Source of the DNA: Candolleomyces eurysporus
Lineage: Eukaryota > Basidiomycota > Agaricomycetes > Agaricales > Psathyrellaceae
Length of the DNA stretch: 64,000 nucleotides
Assembly: GCA_027579435.1 (NCBI GenBank)
Contig: JANBPK010001473.1
Coordinates: forward strand, 121,849-185,848
Direction: 5' to 3'
Part shown: positions 11,235 to 22,792 of the stretch, piece by piece
Layout: each line of letters opens with the position of its first letter
How positions within the stretch are numbered: the stretch's first letter is position 1
Translations under genes and position numbers: made by a program
Notes under the pieces: model-generated
What the model saw: only the letters and a program-made list of their open reading frames with translations
Told to the model about the DNA's origin: nothing
The model's database searches: none

Positions 11235-13133
11235 TTAAATCAGCTGGGATGCTGCTAGGTTTTCGCGCAGAACTCCGTCTCGGACTGATTCGAGTGTGAT
11301 ACCCGTTGCCTCTGTGTCCTACGAACAAATCAATACAACATAAGACAACAACGCGATCAGGACTTACAGTGACTGTGGTTGGATAAATATAGACAGAACG
11401 ATGCTCAGGTGAGCATTGCTTTTGAATGTCCCTGAACTTTTCTCGGAAGTCTATGTGATCATAAGAGATCATGATCAGTTGGAGGATTTAGGAGACTCAG
11501 ATGAAGCCTCACATTTGACGACAGTCATCACATCATTTCGCCTGTCTCCATAGCTCGGTAGGTATTCTGCAACCGTTACGCCGCGTTTCAACTTTCTCCG
11601 CAGAAGATCGCACTTGTTGAGGAACAGGATCAACTGTGTTCTGGCGAGAAGCTTGGAGGAGCATATGGATGTCCACAGCAATATCGAATCTTCCAGACGA
11701 TTGACCCTAGAATCTTCCTCTAGTCGTTGATCAAAGACAGAGACGGGTGATACTAGAATCAAAGTCAGCGGACTCTTCAACTTCAAATAGATGTAAAGAA
11801 AACATACAGAAAATGATGACGTTAACGCCTTCAAAGTACGGAAGCCACGCTGAACGCTAAGAAAGGTCGATAAAGATGTCAAGATGTGATAAAATTTCTC
11901 GTACCGAAGTTCGGCAGCCACCGACGTCGAATATTCTCCACTCCCACCCGGTGGGTTTGCCAGCTATGAAAGACGAAATCAGTGAAAGAGCACACATCGT
12001 CAGCTGAAGGACTACAACAATTTATTTTGTCCCACGGACCGTGTCTGAAGAACAGGCGGTGCTCCTGGATGCCTACAGTCCTCAACCTGGCCCGAACGAT
12101 ATCGTTGTCAGTGACCACATAGTCCCGAGTAGCGATTCGATCAAGATCATTCAAAAAGCTGTCAAATGAGAGTTAGTTGGACGGGCATCAGCAACAAGAG
12201 TTCACACTGACAAGCCTGCTGAATCCGGCAGCAACAGTTTACGACGCTTCAATGCTTGCTGAACGGCCTTGTCGTGCCAGAGCGCCTTCATGCCGTCCTT
12301 GCAGCCTGCAATGGTGATGGTGGGCAAATCCGCACCAGGGGACGCGGAACCATCACCAATTTGGGGTGTCCTCTGTTCGGATTCGATAACCTCCTTCCAT
12401 GAACGGACAGCGAACTCGGGGAGTCGTTTTCGCCGAGGGCGATATTCCTGCGGGGCGTCGAATGGGGTTGCTGCCATTGAAGTAGCTTGGACAGGTTCCG
12501 TACCCGCACCAAGGCGACGTTTAAGCTCGGCTTCGACGCCTTGAAGAGGTGCCAGGCGAATCATCAAGAGTTGATGCCTGTCAGAGAACTTGAGGTCTGA
12601 AGCGGCGCTTTCGACGGTGAGGATGCTCTGTTCGTCGTCTGAATCGATGGCATGGTGTTCGCCGTTTATCTCTGCCTCAACGACGCGAATAATGGTAGTT
12701 ATCGAGCGGACAACATTGAGCTGGACGACGCTGCGCCAGCCGTCTCGTTCTGCCTCCCATTCTTCCTTGGAGAAACGCATACGAAAGTCTGGTAAAATAT
12801 AAGTCTACAGAGAATCGGCAGCAATTGGGGAGAAAGCGCACTTTTCAGTGTAGTAGACTTGCCTACAAGCCAAAGGATATCTAAGTGGTGTGCACAGGGC
12901 GTCAGGGAAGGTTACGCACCACTTTCTGATTGACCTAAAAGCAGAACCTTAACGAGGTTCCTTCCCTTCTTTGCCTGGGCCCGCTCCTGCTTAATACCTT
13001 CGTCGATCATGTCGTTGACCCGCTGGGCGTCTTGTTCTCTCTTGAGGCGCGCGGTAGCCTGAGCAGGCGTCTCGTCAGCTGGCGGCTGCATGAGCTCGTA
13101 AAATGGATCATTGGGACCAGGGATGAAGCCCAT
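11235..13133 (-). CDS. Divergent heterotrimeric G-protein alpha subunit
   Basis: Nine exons (13133-12920, 12862-12842, 12788-12212, 12158-12016, 11963-11905, 11856-11808, 11752-11513, 11450-11368, 11318-11235) give 489 residues, longer than the usual 350-360. Motifs seen: P-loop GQSESGKSTTLKNF, DSAGFFLNDLDRIA, switch I RARLRTVGIQEH (Arg and Thr kept), WRIFDVGGCRTSRSAW, NKCD in LILFLNKCDLLRRKLK, and VTDTEATG for base binding. Where canonical G-alpha reads DVGGQ, this protein has Cys in place of the catalytic Gln. About 120 extra residues sit in the helical domain (roughly 110-230). MG at the start would allow myristoylation. It belongs with the expanded, divergent G-alpha paralogues typical of mushrooms and would act at the plasma membrane in receptor signalling. 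Altered GTP hydrolysis is an inference. Confidence 0.9.
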
Positions 13134-13968
13134 TGTGCATTGAAATGGGGGGAGGCGAAATGGGAGGACGAGGAGGGGGGCGAGAAAAGACCGGCAAGTA
13201 TGAAGAGGAAGAGGATGAGAACGATCAAGTTATTTGAGAGACTTGATCGTGCTTAGTCAGCAATACAAGCACAGGGCCAGGAACTTGCGCTCTGCATTGC
13301 TTCCGAGCCATCGCGCACACACCAAGTTGTCATGCCGATATGTATTCGGGTCGGTGCGGTGCTCAAAAACACAGTCAATTACATACCTATTTTCTAATCC
13401 CAGGACTACAGCAGCAGGAAGTGTCCATTGCTGACCGACTCTCCGAGTCTACATGATGAACGCAGGTCCCGGCCGCCGCAAGAAAAGCCGTACTTTTTTC
13501 TGCTTATAAGCATCTTTCAGGGTCGGCGACACAATCAGCATCAACCAGGCCTCCCGATGGCCCAGAAGGCCGTCTTGCTGGGGCGGCTCTCGATCCAGCC
13601 ACCAAATGTGCTAGCCTCCCGGTACTGATCATACCGAATACAATTGTTATTCGGAGAGGTTAAAACTCACTTTAAATTTGCATAGCCTTGAGCTCCGGGT
13701 CCTGACAAACCATTCCTCGAGCGGCTCCCGGACAAACGTCGATGTGGCAGTTGACCACGATTGGTCCTTGATACATGGGAGCTGAATCTCTGAATAGGGG
13801 CAACCCGGGGCAACGCTAACTATCACCAGCTCCCACCTGCGTATGCAGTGTAAATTTTTTTTGCTGGAGCCTTCCAAGGATGCTGTTTCGGTGTCAATCT
13901 GTCCTGCAGCATGATTGCTGCGCTGAATCTCACTTCCGGGAAGGCTGCATCTCACATCTCACATCATC
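13134..13968. other. Intergenic / G-alpha upstream region
   Basis: The 5' flank of the G-alpha gene. Open frames here are short, lack splice support and show no domain. I see no gene. Confidence 0.4.
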
Positions 13969-14356
13969 ATGCAGTCGACGGAGACGGATGTCCTAGGGTC
14001 CGGATCAAATGCTCGCGTGCAGAGCAAAGCCCCGGAAGGACCTGTCAACGAACCTGAAGGGCTGCTCGGACTAACTTTATTCGAGGACAACACAAATGTC
14101 AAATATACACAAGACTCGAGAAGCTTTCATGCATTCATAACGCCGATCTTCCAGGTCAGTTGTAGCGCCCATTGGGTATAGGGCATAGAGATCGCGTCCG
14201 TACCGTAAGATGTGTTTCCGAAGCGAAGCAAAAAGGATCAGTGAAACATGGCATCTATAGGGTAACTTACATACAGCCCATGAAAAGGATCTCGAGGACA
14301 CCAAAGCCATAGTGTACACCAAATCAACCCAGATTACAACATACCAAGAACTGTAA
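13969..14356 (+). CDS. Possible small two-exon orphan protein
   Basis: Exon 1 (13969-14154) reads 62 codons from an ATG to a GTCAGT donor. Acceptor CTATAG at 14260 joins a second open frame ending at TAA 14354-14356. The result is 93 hydrophilic residues without a signal peptide or recognised domain. It would end just before the convergent aquaporin gene. Codon choice looks coding and the junction is in phase, but no family supports it, so it may be spurious. Confidence 0.28.
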
Positions 14357-14408
14357 TGCTAAGAACCGAAAGATCGAAAGACCGTATCAGATAAGGAGAA
14401 GAAACACT

Positions 14409-15990
14409 TTAGTGATCGCCCTTGGGATTAAGAGGTCCCTTTTCAGTGTAGAGGAAAAGATCGTAGAGGAGAGCGCCAGCTTGCGCACCAACAATAGGAG
14501 CGATGATGGGGCACCAGAGCCAATATTGACTGGATAAAATTAAAAGTTAGTCCATGAGAAACAACACTCGGTACCGAAACGATGCGCATGGCCCAGAACC
14601 AGCGAAAGTAATCTAGCTGACGCCCCTCGGCGCGAGGAGAAAAAGAATATAAAGAATCAGGTCACTCACTTTCGGTATGTATACACTTCCTTCCCATACC
14701 CAGCCATGGAGAGGAACAACCGCGGTCCGAAATCGCGGGCAGGGTTGAGAGCATAAGCTGTAAGAGTGGTCAGGGATACACGAAACGGACACACAAACCA
14801 AAGGAAATAGCACCCACCTGTCTGCATTCCCAAAGATACACCAAACCCGACAAACAAAATGAAGAGAGCAATAGGAAGCAGTCCGGGTGACAAGGTGTTG
14901 TTTCGTTTGTCCGTGAGCGCCAACACAACCATCGAGAGGATCGCAGTCGCCAAAAATTCTGAAAAGAATGCCGCTGCTGGCGACACGTACGGCAGCTAAA
15001 ATGCCTCGTAAATTACATCTGACGGCACCATAAGAAGCAGTCGACCAAGTACTCACGGTGTATGTAGCGAAAATACCAGCCGTGGCCTGGGTTCGCACTC
15101 CAGCGCCTTCGACGATCTCAATGGCGCCAAAATAGAGCCCATAGATCAAAGCGGCACCGACAAGCCCGCCCAAAACCTGTGCCAGGATATACGCTACCGA
15201 TGCGTATCATCTCGTCAGTCAGTCAAATCTTTCTTTCTCCTCGAAGCGCGGAGGATTACACACCTGGAACTTTCCTCCAAGGGAACTTCCTCCATGTTGC
15301 CATAGCCAGGGTGATCTGGTGAATAGAGCCCGTCATCACTTGGAATGATACGTGAACCCGGTGAATAAGAAACCTACCGCAGGATTGATGTGTCCACCCG
15401 AAATCCCACCGCTAACCCACACCCCCATTGCGATACCTATTCCATCGCGCGAAAACAATTTAAATTGCCGTTAGAAAGGATTGCCTCTTTTTTTTTAATT
15501 TTTTGTCGCCGCAGACGTCAGCGAGAGGAAAATGACGAACCAATTGCCCATCCGAAGTTAATGGAGAAGAAGTCCTGTAGGATGATCATCCATCAGGAAC
15601 CGCGTCCGCCACACCAGAAGACGGGAAGCAAGGGGGAACGTACACCCTTATTAGCGGATGAAACTCCCGGGTTCGAAGAAAGAACTACGGAAGCTCCAGC
15701 ACCAGCACCAAAGATGACTAGAAGGGCCACGCCGAAAAACTCGGCCATGGGTTCACGAATGTGAGACCTGCAGCAGGTGATTAGAGGACGGAGTTAGTGA
15801 GTCTGTGATCAAACACATACAGTATTTTGCGGTAGGTGCTTTGTCGGGGGCCATACGTGTTATCACCCATGACGACTATTTGGGCCTCTGCATCGGAACC
15901 CGAGATGACTGTATTGCTTGTGACCAACTCAGAGGTTGGTCGAGCCTTTTTGATTTCAGAGTCAACTTCAGAAATGGAAGGAGCTGACAT
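14409..15990 (-). CDS. Aquaglyceroporin (MIP family channel)
   Basis: A multi-exon membrane channel. Exon 1 reads [13 protein letters not shown] to YRKIL, then joins [19 protein letters not shown], the first transmembrane helix. The first NPA box is [12 protein letters not shown]; later segments read [37 protein letters not shown] and [20 protein letters not shown]. The second box is [15 protein letters not shown]. The Asp after the second NPA is the mark of glycerol-conducting members, so glycerol and water transport across the plasma membrane is likely. The C-terminus ends GPLNPKGDH. At least seven introns interrupt it, many within helices. The N-terminal cytoplasmic tail of about 50 residues is ordinary for fungi. 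Confidence 0.9.
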
Positions 15991-18673
15991 CTTGAAGAGA
16001 ATGCGAAGATTGAAAGGGGAACGAGGTTAATCAAAGAAAAGAAGAGAGAGAAAAGGGGGAGGGCGCGAAAAGAGGAAACGAAAGGAAAGGAGTGCGAGCG
16101 CCGTAGCCTTGATGGGATGTGGGTTGCCCCGTCGCCATTCTTATACTGAGCCAACATCCACCGATCGAGTGTGCAGCGCTGCACCGTTCCTGTGGGCTGA
16201 GGGTTAAACAAGGTTTCATAAACAGGGTTTCACGTCAACTCGGAGCAAGTGATGAACGCGCTAGGGAAAACCAATCGTAACCGAAAAGGTGAACGTTCAT
16301 GTCACCTACGCGGAAGAAGCTTCCCGCTGGCAGGCAGTAGTGATAGGCGCAAGAGCCAGCGAGAGGACCAGTATTGGGAAGGCAACGCTCAGGTGATTGA
16401 CTACGAGGAGGTCATACGCTCTCATTGCATTCAGTTCAATAAGAGTCGACGGCGGGAAGCAACGCGAGCGCTTTGCCGATTTCGGTGCAACCATTGAGTC
16501 CACTATTGTTAGGCTCGCGCGCCGCCGACCCGGGCGGTTCGAACCTCTTCAGGCATTCTAATAAAAATCTCCTGCGAGCGGCGAGGGAATTATGCCAATA
16601 TCCCTGGCAATAAAACGTACATCACTTACGGTCGCAGATGAATATGGCATGGCGGGTGATTTCATTTTTGATGACCACAAAAAACGAGGCGGGNCCATGG
16701 CCAGAATTAGATGCCCGGAATTAAGGGATGAGAGGCATTGTGCCTTAACGTTCCGAGAGTGATACCGAGAGTACGAGATTGAATGGACATCGAGGCAGCA
16801 GTCGAAGCATAACAAGTTCCGAGAAGAGGATCGGCGTTGGTCAGCAAGTGTACAGAAGGTACCAGTGGCGACGCATTAGCCTTGCTCTCCTAGAACATCG
16901 ACGCCCTCGCTGAGTCGTGAGTTGACATCCGACATCGTCTAATGAGGTGCAGGGGAACGGATAGCCTTTCCTGGCCTAGGAGCTGATAGGAGCTGAGGCG
17001 GGGATTTGGTCCAACAGAAATTCCAGAGTACAGAGTACGCAACGTGGGCGTAGGCGCCCGAAGGGGGGCCCTAGAAAGACTAAATGAGATGAGCAAACCA
17101 CTCTTAGATTAGCTGAATGGAATCTGCCAAGTAGTTGGCTCAACCTCTGATAGGCCCGTTACAATGAGTGTGCCGTTTGCAATCTACTTTTGAGGTAGAT
17201 CGTAAGTGCTTGATCACGATATGAAGCACGAGGACAGCCATAATTACTGGTCAAGAGGGCAGAAAACACAAACGTGTAAACGGCATGAGGAGTCTGGATC
17301 CTCTACCATCATTGAAGATAGCACGAGTTACACTGCCATCAGGTGGGATGAAAGGTGCGTGTTCCCTCGTCCTGTGCGGATAATTGAGGGAAGCTGATAT
17401 CTTCAACTCGGGTAGTTATTCGCAAGCGCTTAAGTCCTTTAATGACTTGAATGAAGGTCTTTCCAGGAGGGAGGAAGGGAGGAGGCGACCTTCTCGCATT
17501 CAGGAAGTATGCAACCTCCGGGTGGCAGCGCTTGCGTTTAAGTTTGTAGCTAGCCGAATATAAGTCAGTCATGTCAATGGTTCAATGAATCATTCCGTGG
17601 CGTTCGTCCAAGCTTTGAACGTCATCGTGCTGCAAACGTGTGGCCATCTAGACTCGATAGAATGGAACAGCGCAGAGTTCATGTGGTCTGTTGACAGTGC
17701 GTCTAGTCAAGGCAAGCCAATGGAGGAACGCGGGCATTGTAGCTCTCCGATTAGCACTTTCGAAGTCGGCATTACTTGACGCGAAAGATGCGGACACGAG
17801 TCCATTTATGTATGCCAACAGCGTGAAAGGAAAGCCAGTGACAGAGTTCAGGTGTTGTAGGCTCGCCGGAGATGTGAAGGAACACAAGGTTTGTTCCACG
17901 GAGTTGGTGGGGACGCGAGACACATGTGGTCTACCGGTGTTAAGGAGGCCAACGACAAAAGAATCTCGTGGCCCTCGGTGAGCTGTGCGCGTGAGGGAGG
18001 ACAGGGCTCGTTTGACGGAGTCGGCGTGGTGGTGGTTGAGGCGAAGAGACTGGAACGCGTAACGCGTCGCACGTCGCGACATGACCTCAAAATGAAAATT
18101 ATGTACGATGACGTCAGAAGAAATCAATGGACATATCCCTGACCAAATTCTATTTCTTGGCCAAAAACTAAAAAGGACACGAGCACCACTTTGTAGGCTC
18201 AAAATGTCCTGCAGTACTAGTCAAAACAGAAGAGAACGCGGCATAGGGATCTATCTAAAGAGGGGGATACGACAAACGGAGTCGGGGGCTTTGGCGCGAG
18301 GTAATAAGATGCAACCGACAAGGTAGCTTGCGGGCCTGAAGGAGGCCAGGAAGCGCCGGTGCTGAATGAAGAGAGGCGGGGCAAGAAGGGTGTTGTGGGT
18401 AGTTGAGTAGGTAGAGGTGTCCGAAGTACATAGCTAAAAGAGGAGAACACAGCGAAGCGAGAACATGGTATCGCAATAATGATAGTTCAAGTAATATGAA
18501 AGGGGAGGGGAAAGCGGTATCCATGGGAAGAAAGCTCGCCCGGTCACAGCTGGAACTCCACGCGCCACATAGGACTAATATCCTAGGCTAAAGTCGTAGT
18601 TCCACGTCACTGCGACTTTCATCATGATGGTCATTTCGAATCGTCATTGGGAACAGGCAACTGTGTATCATGA
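15991..18673. other. Long gene-poor interval
   Basis: A 2.7-kb stretch between two minus-strand genes. A TATAAGA on the minus strand near 16139-16145 lies about 150 bp upstream of the aquaporin start and could be its TATA box. A minus frame 17648-18202 (184 codons) is the longest open stretch but shows no domain. A CRE-like TGACGTCA lies near 18109-18116. One ambiguous base is at 16694. Confidence 0.4.
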
Positions 18674-19699
18674 TCATGATGCTAGAGCAGCACCAAGAAC
18701 CAAGGCAATGAAGCACAGGGAGAGGCGAGACAGATGGGTAATGCTGCCCACTGCCCCGCTGTCTAATGGTGGAGCGGCCGTACTTGATGCGGGAGCTGCA
18801 GTTGCCGAAGACGAGTTGATAGTTGAGGTGACCAATCTAGACGTTGACGGGGAGGTCGAAGTCGAAGAAGAGGATGAGGATGGTGATGGTGGCAAGGAAA
18901 TAGAAGGGGAGGGTATCTCAGTTGACAGAGTTCCGACTGTGATCGTGGACAGAACGGTCGTGGAGGCTCTGGTGGTAAGCGAGCTTGGCACCGGAATTGA
19001 GCTCGTTGCGGAAGGAAGGGGGCTGTCGAAGGAACCTGTCATTCCCTCAAGCCTGATTCAAAATTCTCGTGAACGTGAGGTCTAATATATCCAAGTTGAG
19101 GCACGCACCGAAACCACGGCGAATACTCCCTGTATTCTGAGCCATTGACCTTCGTCTCGGTTGAGGTGAATGCGAGATAGCTGAAGAGCACCAGTCAGGT
19201 TTGTTATCTCCGTCGGAGACGGCCAATACGTACTAAGCATCAGAATTGGGGCCAGCTGCTGGATTGGGCTAGAGATAACATGAGCACACGGCGCAAGGGC
19301 ATTGGAGCACAAGGCTGAGACTCACCGTGAAGGTGAACGATAGGGTTGAGCTCACATCCACTGGCGGGAGGGTTTGAACAAGTTTCTGGATTGAGTTCGG
19401 TCAGTGTACCCGGCGTAAAGTCATTGACATCACGCACCAAGGTCCCCGTATACAGTGCTACGTGGGTGACCCCGATAGCACTGAGCAATGGGGCCTGGCC
19501 GTCATCGAGCCATGTAACGGTGCATGGTTGACCTCCACGGCAAGTTGACCCAGATAATGGCGTCACAACCTGGTCGAAGTAGGTGAGTTCCGGGTTCGCT
19601 TAATCGGTCTCATGGACTCACATAGAGTGCTGCATCGACCACGGTCAGAAGGAAGAATAGGATGAAATAGGTAACTAGGCTGAAAAGCTTTGATGACAT
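18674..19699 (-). CDS. Ser/Thr-rich GPI-anchored Kre9/Knh1-like wall protein (copy 1)
   Basis: Exon 1 is a signal peptide (MSSKLFSLVTYFILFFLLTV...) followed by VVTPLSGSTCRGGQPCTVTW LDDGQAP, the typical start of the GPI-anchored Ser-Thr-rich family (Kre9/Knh1 N-terminal domain). Spliced exons continue with AGPNSDAYYLAFTSTE and SPWFRLEGMTGSF, the signature pair of this family. A Ser/Thr/Pro-rich linker follows and the protein ends in a hydrophobic tail (LCFIALVLGAALAS), a GPI attachment signal. Relatives help build beta-1,6-glucan or coat hyphal surfaces. A second member lies at 43634-44548. Exon ends in the middle (19045-19345) were read from splice signals and conserved motifs and are the least certain part. 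Confidence 0.78.
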
Positions 19700-20526
19700 A
19701 GTTTCGTAGAGAGCGTGGGGGTTTGAAAGTAAAAGAATGTGGGGTTTGCGCAGCAATAAGAAGGATTTATTGGAGGCTTTGTGGAGCTTGGAGACTTGGA
19801 GATGCTTGAGGATTTTAAGGCGATATTGAGAGAAAATGCATAGACGAGAACAGAGAAAGCAGAAGACAAGATGGGTTCGGAAGAACTACCTTGATCGTAA
19901 AGTCGTCGCTGTCGTTTCGGAGTCGTCGTCAAGAGCAAAGTTGCGATCTATTTCCCTTTTCAACCAAAAGAAGCTCGCCACACGTGGTACCCGCCGACTT
20001 CGGCATCGGGAAAAATCCCACGGCTGCTATATCACACGGATCGTTCTTGGTCTCTAGTCTTTGAAAAAGAGCGCGTCTTCGTATAAATTCAGATGTGCAA
20101 GATACAGCGACCCTTTGAATTTAGCTACGGCTCAGGACGGCCGAATCAAGCCGTGGTTCTCCAGCCACGGCCAAATCTGCCCTCAGGCTTCACCCCATCG
20201 CCGCTCTAGTCGGTGACCACTATTATCAAGTAAGCTCCCTTACGCTTCGGTTCCTCACACAATTCGTCAAGACGAACGGTAACTAGTGTCACTTGACCGC
20301 CCATTTCTTGCAATGACGATTCTGAGTCTTCCACAGCATTCGTCACCTTTCCAGAACGCGCCATCAGATGATGAACATCTGGGCTATGTATTGACGTTAT
20401 ATGACCTGCACCGCCCAGTAGTCCCTGGCGCCCTATTAAAAGGTGTAAATCGCTCTGACTCAATCAGCGCTTCCTGCCCAAGCCCTCCCAACTACACGTC
20501 CTTATAAGTCTACTAGGAATCCAACT
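19700..20526. other. Divergent intergenic region
   Basis: Separates the minus-strand GPI protein from the plus-strand PAH protein. It holds a CACGTG at about 19981-19986 and a TATAAG close to the PAH gene start. I see no gene. Confidence 0.4.
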
Positions 20527-21175
20527 ATGGGTCTCGACATCACTCCTTCTCCCCGCACTACCGACATTCGGGCGGCTGAATCACCGTTGGAACTCTCGAG
20601 CGCCGTAGCAGGCTTGACGCCATTGGTCCTTCCGGCGAACGCTGCCGCAGAGACTCCACTAGAACTCTCAAGCTGTGCAGCAGGTTTAACTCCTCTGCTC
20701 ACCTATGAGGGCGCTAGTGAAGCGCTCGCTATCGTCCATCGCACCACCGGCGAAAAACCCTCGAAGCTCGATAAACCCTTGACCAAAATCCAACATAAAC
20801 TGTTCAATGAAGCGATTTCGTTTCTCAATCTCTTGAAAAGCAAGCTGGGAAGCGGCGAAGCGTACTCCGAATTTTTGAAAATCTTGAACGAGTTCAAGGA
20901 GGGAAAGTGAGCGCGCGCTTACCTCGATTGCGTTCACAGCTTTACTGACCATCCCGGCGTCTCTTTCGTGCTGTAGACACCGCCCCTTTGACGTATCGAG
21001 GAGGGTCACGCTGCTGTTCAGCTACCATGGACATAAGGACTTGATTGAAGAGATGTATAAATGGACACCATGGCAGCACAGGTTCTACATCTGGCCCTCA
21101 AGTGGCACTATGGTGCGCTGCTCAGTTTTGCTTGAAATAGTCTTACCCAGTGCTAACCCTCGATTGCTGCAGTGA
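20527..21175 (+). CDS. Small single PAH-domain protein (Sin3-like paired amphipathic helix)
   Basis: Exon 1 (20527-20906) and exon 2 (20977-21175) give 192 residues. Residues 14-55 hold two copies of a PLELSSxxAGLTPL motif about 25 residues apart. Residues 80-160 read as one PAH domain: FNEAISFLNLLKSKL, AYSEFLKILNEFK, then after the intron RRVTLLFSYHGHKDLIEEM and WTPWQHRF, matching the Sin3 pattern (F-NHAI-YVN-IK, Y--FL-IL, V--LF-GH-DLI--F--FLP). Sin3 PAH domains bind repressor helices, but Sin3 has three or four plus an HDAC-interaction region, none of which is present. A nuclear adaptor or competitor role is inferred. The extreme C-terminus past 21110 is uncertain. Confidence 0.68.
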
Positions 21176-22458
21176 ACTTCAAGAATCGAACCGTAATTTA
21201 AACACCACAGTCTGAACAGCTGTTGAAGACCGCCCGCTGAAGCGTCCGTCGCCTCCGATCGTCGGTCTAAAGTCAAGCACTGTTCCCAGCTGGTCAGAGG
21301 GCCGCCAACTGGCAGGCCGTGCCTCGCTCGTCGTCTTTGCCAGTACCAAAACTGGGATTGATGTTTTGACCTTGAGAGATAACAAAGGAATGTGGTTTGG
21401 CAGATGTGCTCCCCACCGCTAGATACAAGTACATACCACTACTTGACATAGTATGAGACATTTTTCCTGTAAGGTTGCATACTGGAGGATCTATTGTGTT
21501 GGTACCAAACACATTGGACTCGGAATTGTACTGCCATAAAGGTCAAGAGGTATTATACTTAAGGTTTGCTATTTGTCCTCATCAGCTTGCTCTCAGCCAG
21601 GTAATCTCACCCACGCTATGCACCCATCACTGTTGAGCCTTCACAAGCTGTGCTGTCGTTGCTGTGAGTCTGTTTCTGTGAGTCTTGTCCATTGGCTGGC
21701 CTCTGCCAAAGTGAAAACAAAAGAGCTGCTATGCGATATATTTATTACTACATCTACTGTGATTTTTGTCCCTGTTTCCTGGTATCTGTTGAATGAGCAT
21801 TTGACTGAATCACAATTTTATGACTTCTGCAAAGAGAGAAAATACATTTTCCCCCGGACATATCTGCACACTTTTGATTGTTGTCTTTGTTAGTTCCTCA
21901 GCTCTTGTCCACCAGGTGATACTACATGCATAATGATTTGTCTCCCTCTGTTTTTCCTTGCCCCGTCCTCCACACACTCTTAGCATGATTCTATGGCCTC
22001 TAAGGACTCAGGTACTTGTACCCTGCAGCTGAATCACTCCAAGCCTTGCACAAATCAAAGTCGCTTCCTATTCTCCCTCGCTTGCTGCCACTTGCTGGTA
22101 CTATCATCAACCGCTGATTCGGTTGAGNCCCCCCATTTGGTCACTTTCTCATTTCATGCACTCTTTATCAAAATCCAAGGCTTGTGCTAATATTTATATT
22201 CATTGACCTATGGCACCTCAAATTCTGTCTTTTCTATAGGAGAAAGCCCAAATCTTGAACAAAAAGAAATTCAGTCAAATGTCACACCTGTCATGCTTTC
22301 CAGCCAAAAAGCGTAACATTGTGTGACTGACTGAACCAGGGGCCCAACCAAATCAAGGGTTGACAATAGTACCCCCACAGGGTGACAAGCACTGTGTCTT
22401 TTCTGGAAACATGGTAAAAGCACAAAGGAATGTATTCCCTTTGTTTTCAAGGGACCCA
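21176..22458. repeat. CpG-poor repeat-derived stretch with LTR-like segment C (first copy)
   Basis: Bases about 21478-21565 (CTGGAGGAT, TGTTGGTA, then GAGGTATTATACTTAAGG) recur in the same orientation at about 25012-25098. A purine-rich tract precedes a TGTTGGTA start, followed by a TATA-like motif, as in fungal LTRs. No reverse transcriptase, integrase or gag frame is recognisable. CpG becomes rare from about 21340 onward. One ambiguous base is at 22128. Confidence 0.5.
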
Positions 22459-22464
22459 CTAAAT

Positions 22465-22784
22465 CTAGTGATCATTGCTGGTTACCGGCGGGTAACTTTG
22501 ACCTGACCCATACCCGTACCCGCTTTGAATTCTACCTGTGTACCCACGGGTAACCCACATGGGTAGAGCTTTAGATCGTCCAAAACGGACAAGAACTGGC
22601 TGAGATACAGTCAATTTAAGTTGATTCACTTAAATTGACTGTATCTCAGTCAATTCTTGTCCATTTGGGCTGTTCTTAGGCTTGTTTTGAAGGTCGCGGG
22701 TAAGTGAACCCTTACCCATACCTGTACCTGCATGTATCCTACCTGCATACCCGGCGGGTAAGGCTTACCCGTGAGGAACACTAG
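22465..22784. mobile_element. Non-autonomous hAT-like element (MITE)
   Basis: A 320-bp non-coding unit. The ends read CTAGTGATC on the left and the reverse complement of CTAGTGTTC on the right. CTAAATCT flanks both sides (22459-22466 and 22785-22792, the last two bases overlapping the left end), so the target duplication is 6-8 bp. TAGTG-type ends, about 8-bp duplications and dense subterminal GGGTA/TACCC motifs are hallmarks of hAT elements. The interior has a long hairpin. There is no transposase frame, so it would need an enzyme encoded elsewhere. Ends and duplication are seen; the superfamily is inferred. Confidence 0.65.
22588..22661. repeat. Long inverted repeat (34-bp arms, 6-nt loop) inside the hAT-like element
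   Basis: Arms 22588-22621 and 22628-22661 are reverse complements with two mismatches; the inner 22 bp (including CTGAGATACAGTCAATTTAA) are perfect. It is centred in the element and could form a cruciform or, if transcribed, a stable hairpin RNA. Confidence 0.8.
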
Positions 22785-22792
22785 CTAAATCT

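Noticed and set aside
16536..16552. GGTTCGAACC, the tRNA T-loop/B-box core
   Set aside because: The flanking bases do not form a T stem or acceptor stem on either strand and no A-box lies at the right distance.
17648..18202. Minus-strand frame of 184 codons
   Set aside because: No domain, signal peptide or splice context. Composition is not clearly coding, so it is left as an unsupported frame in the gene-poor interval.
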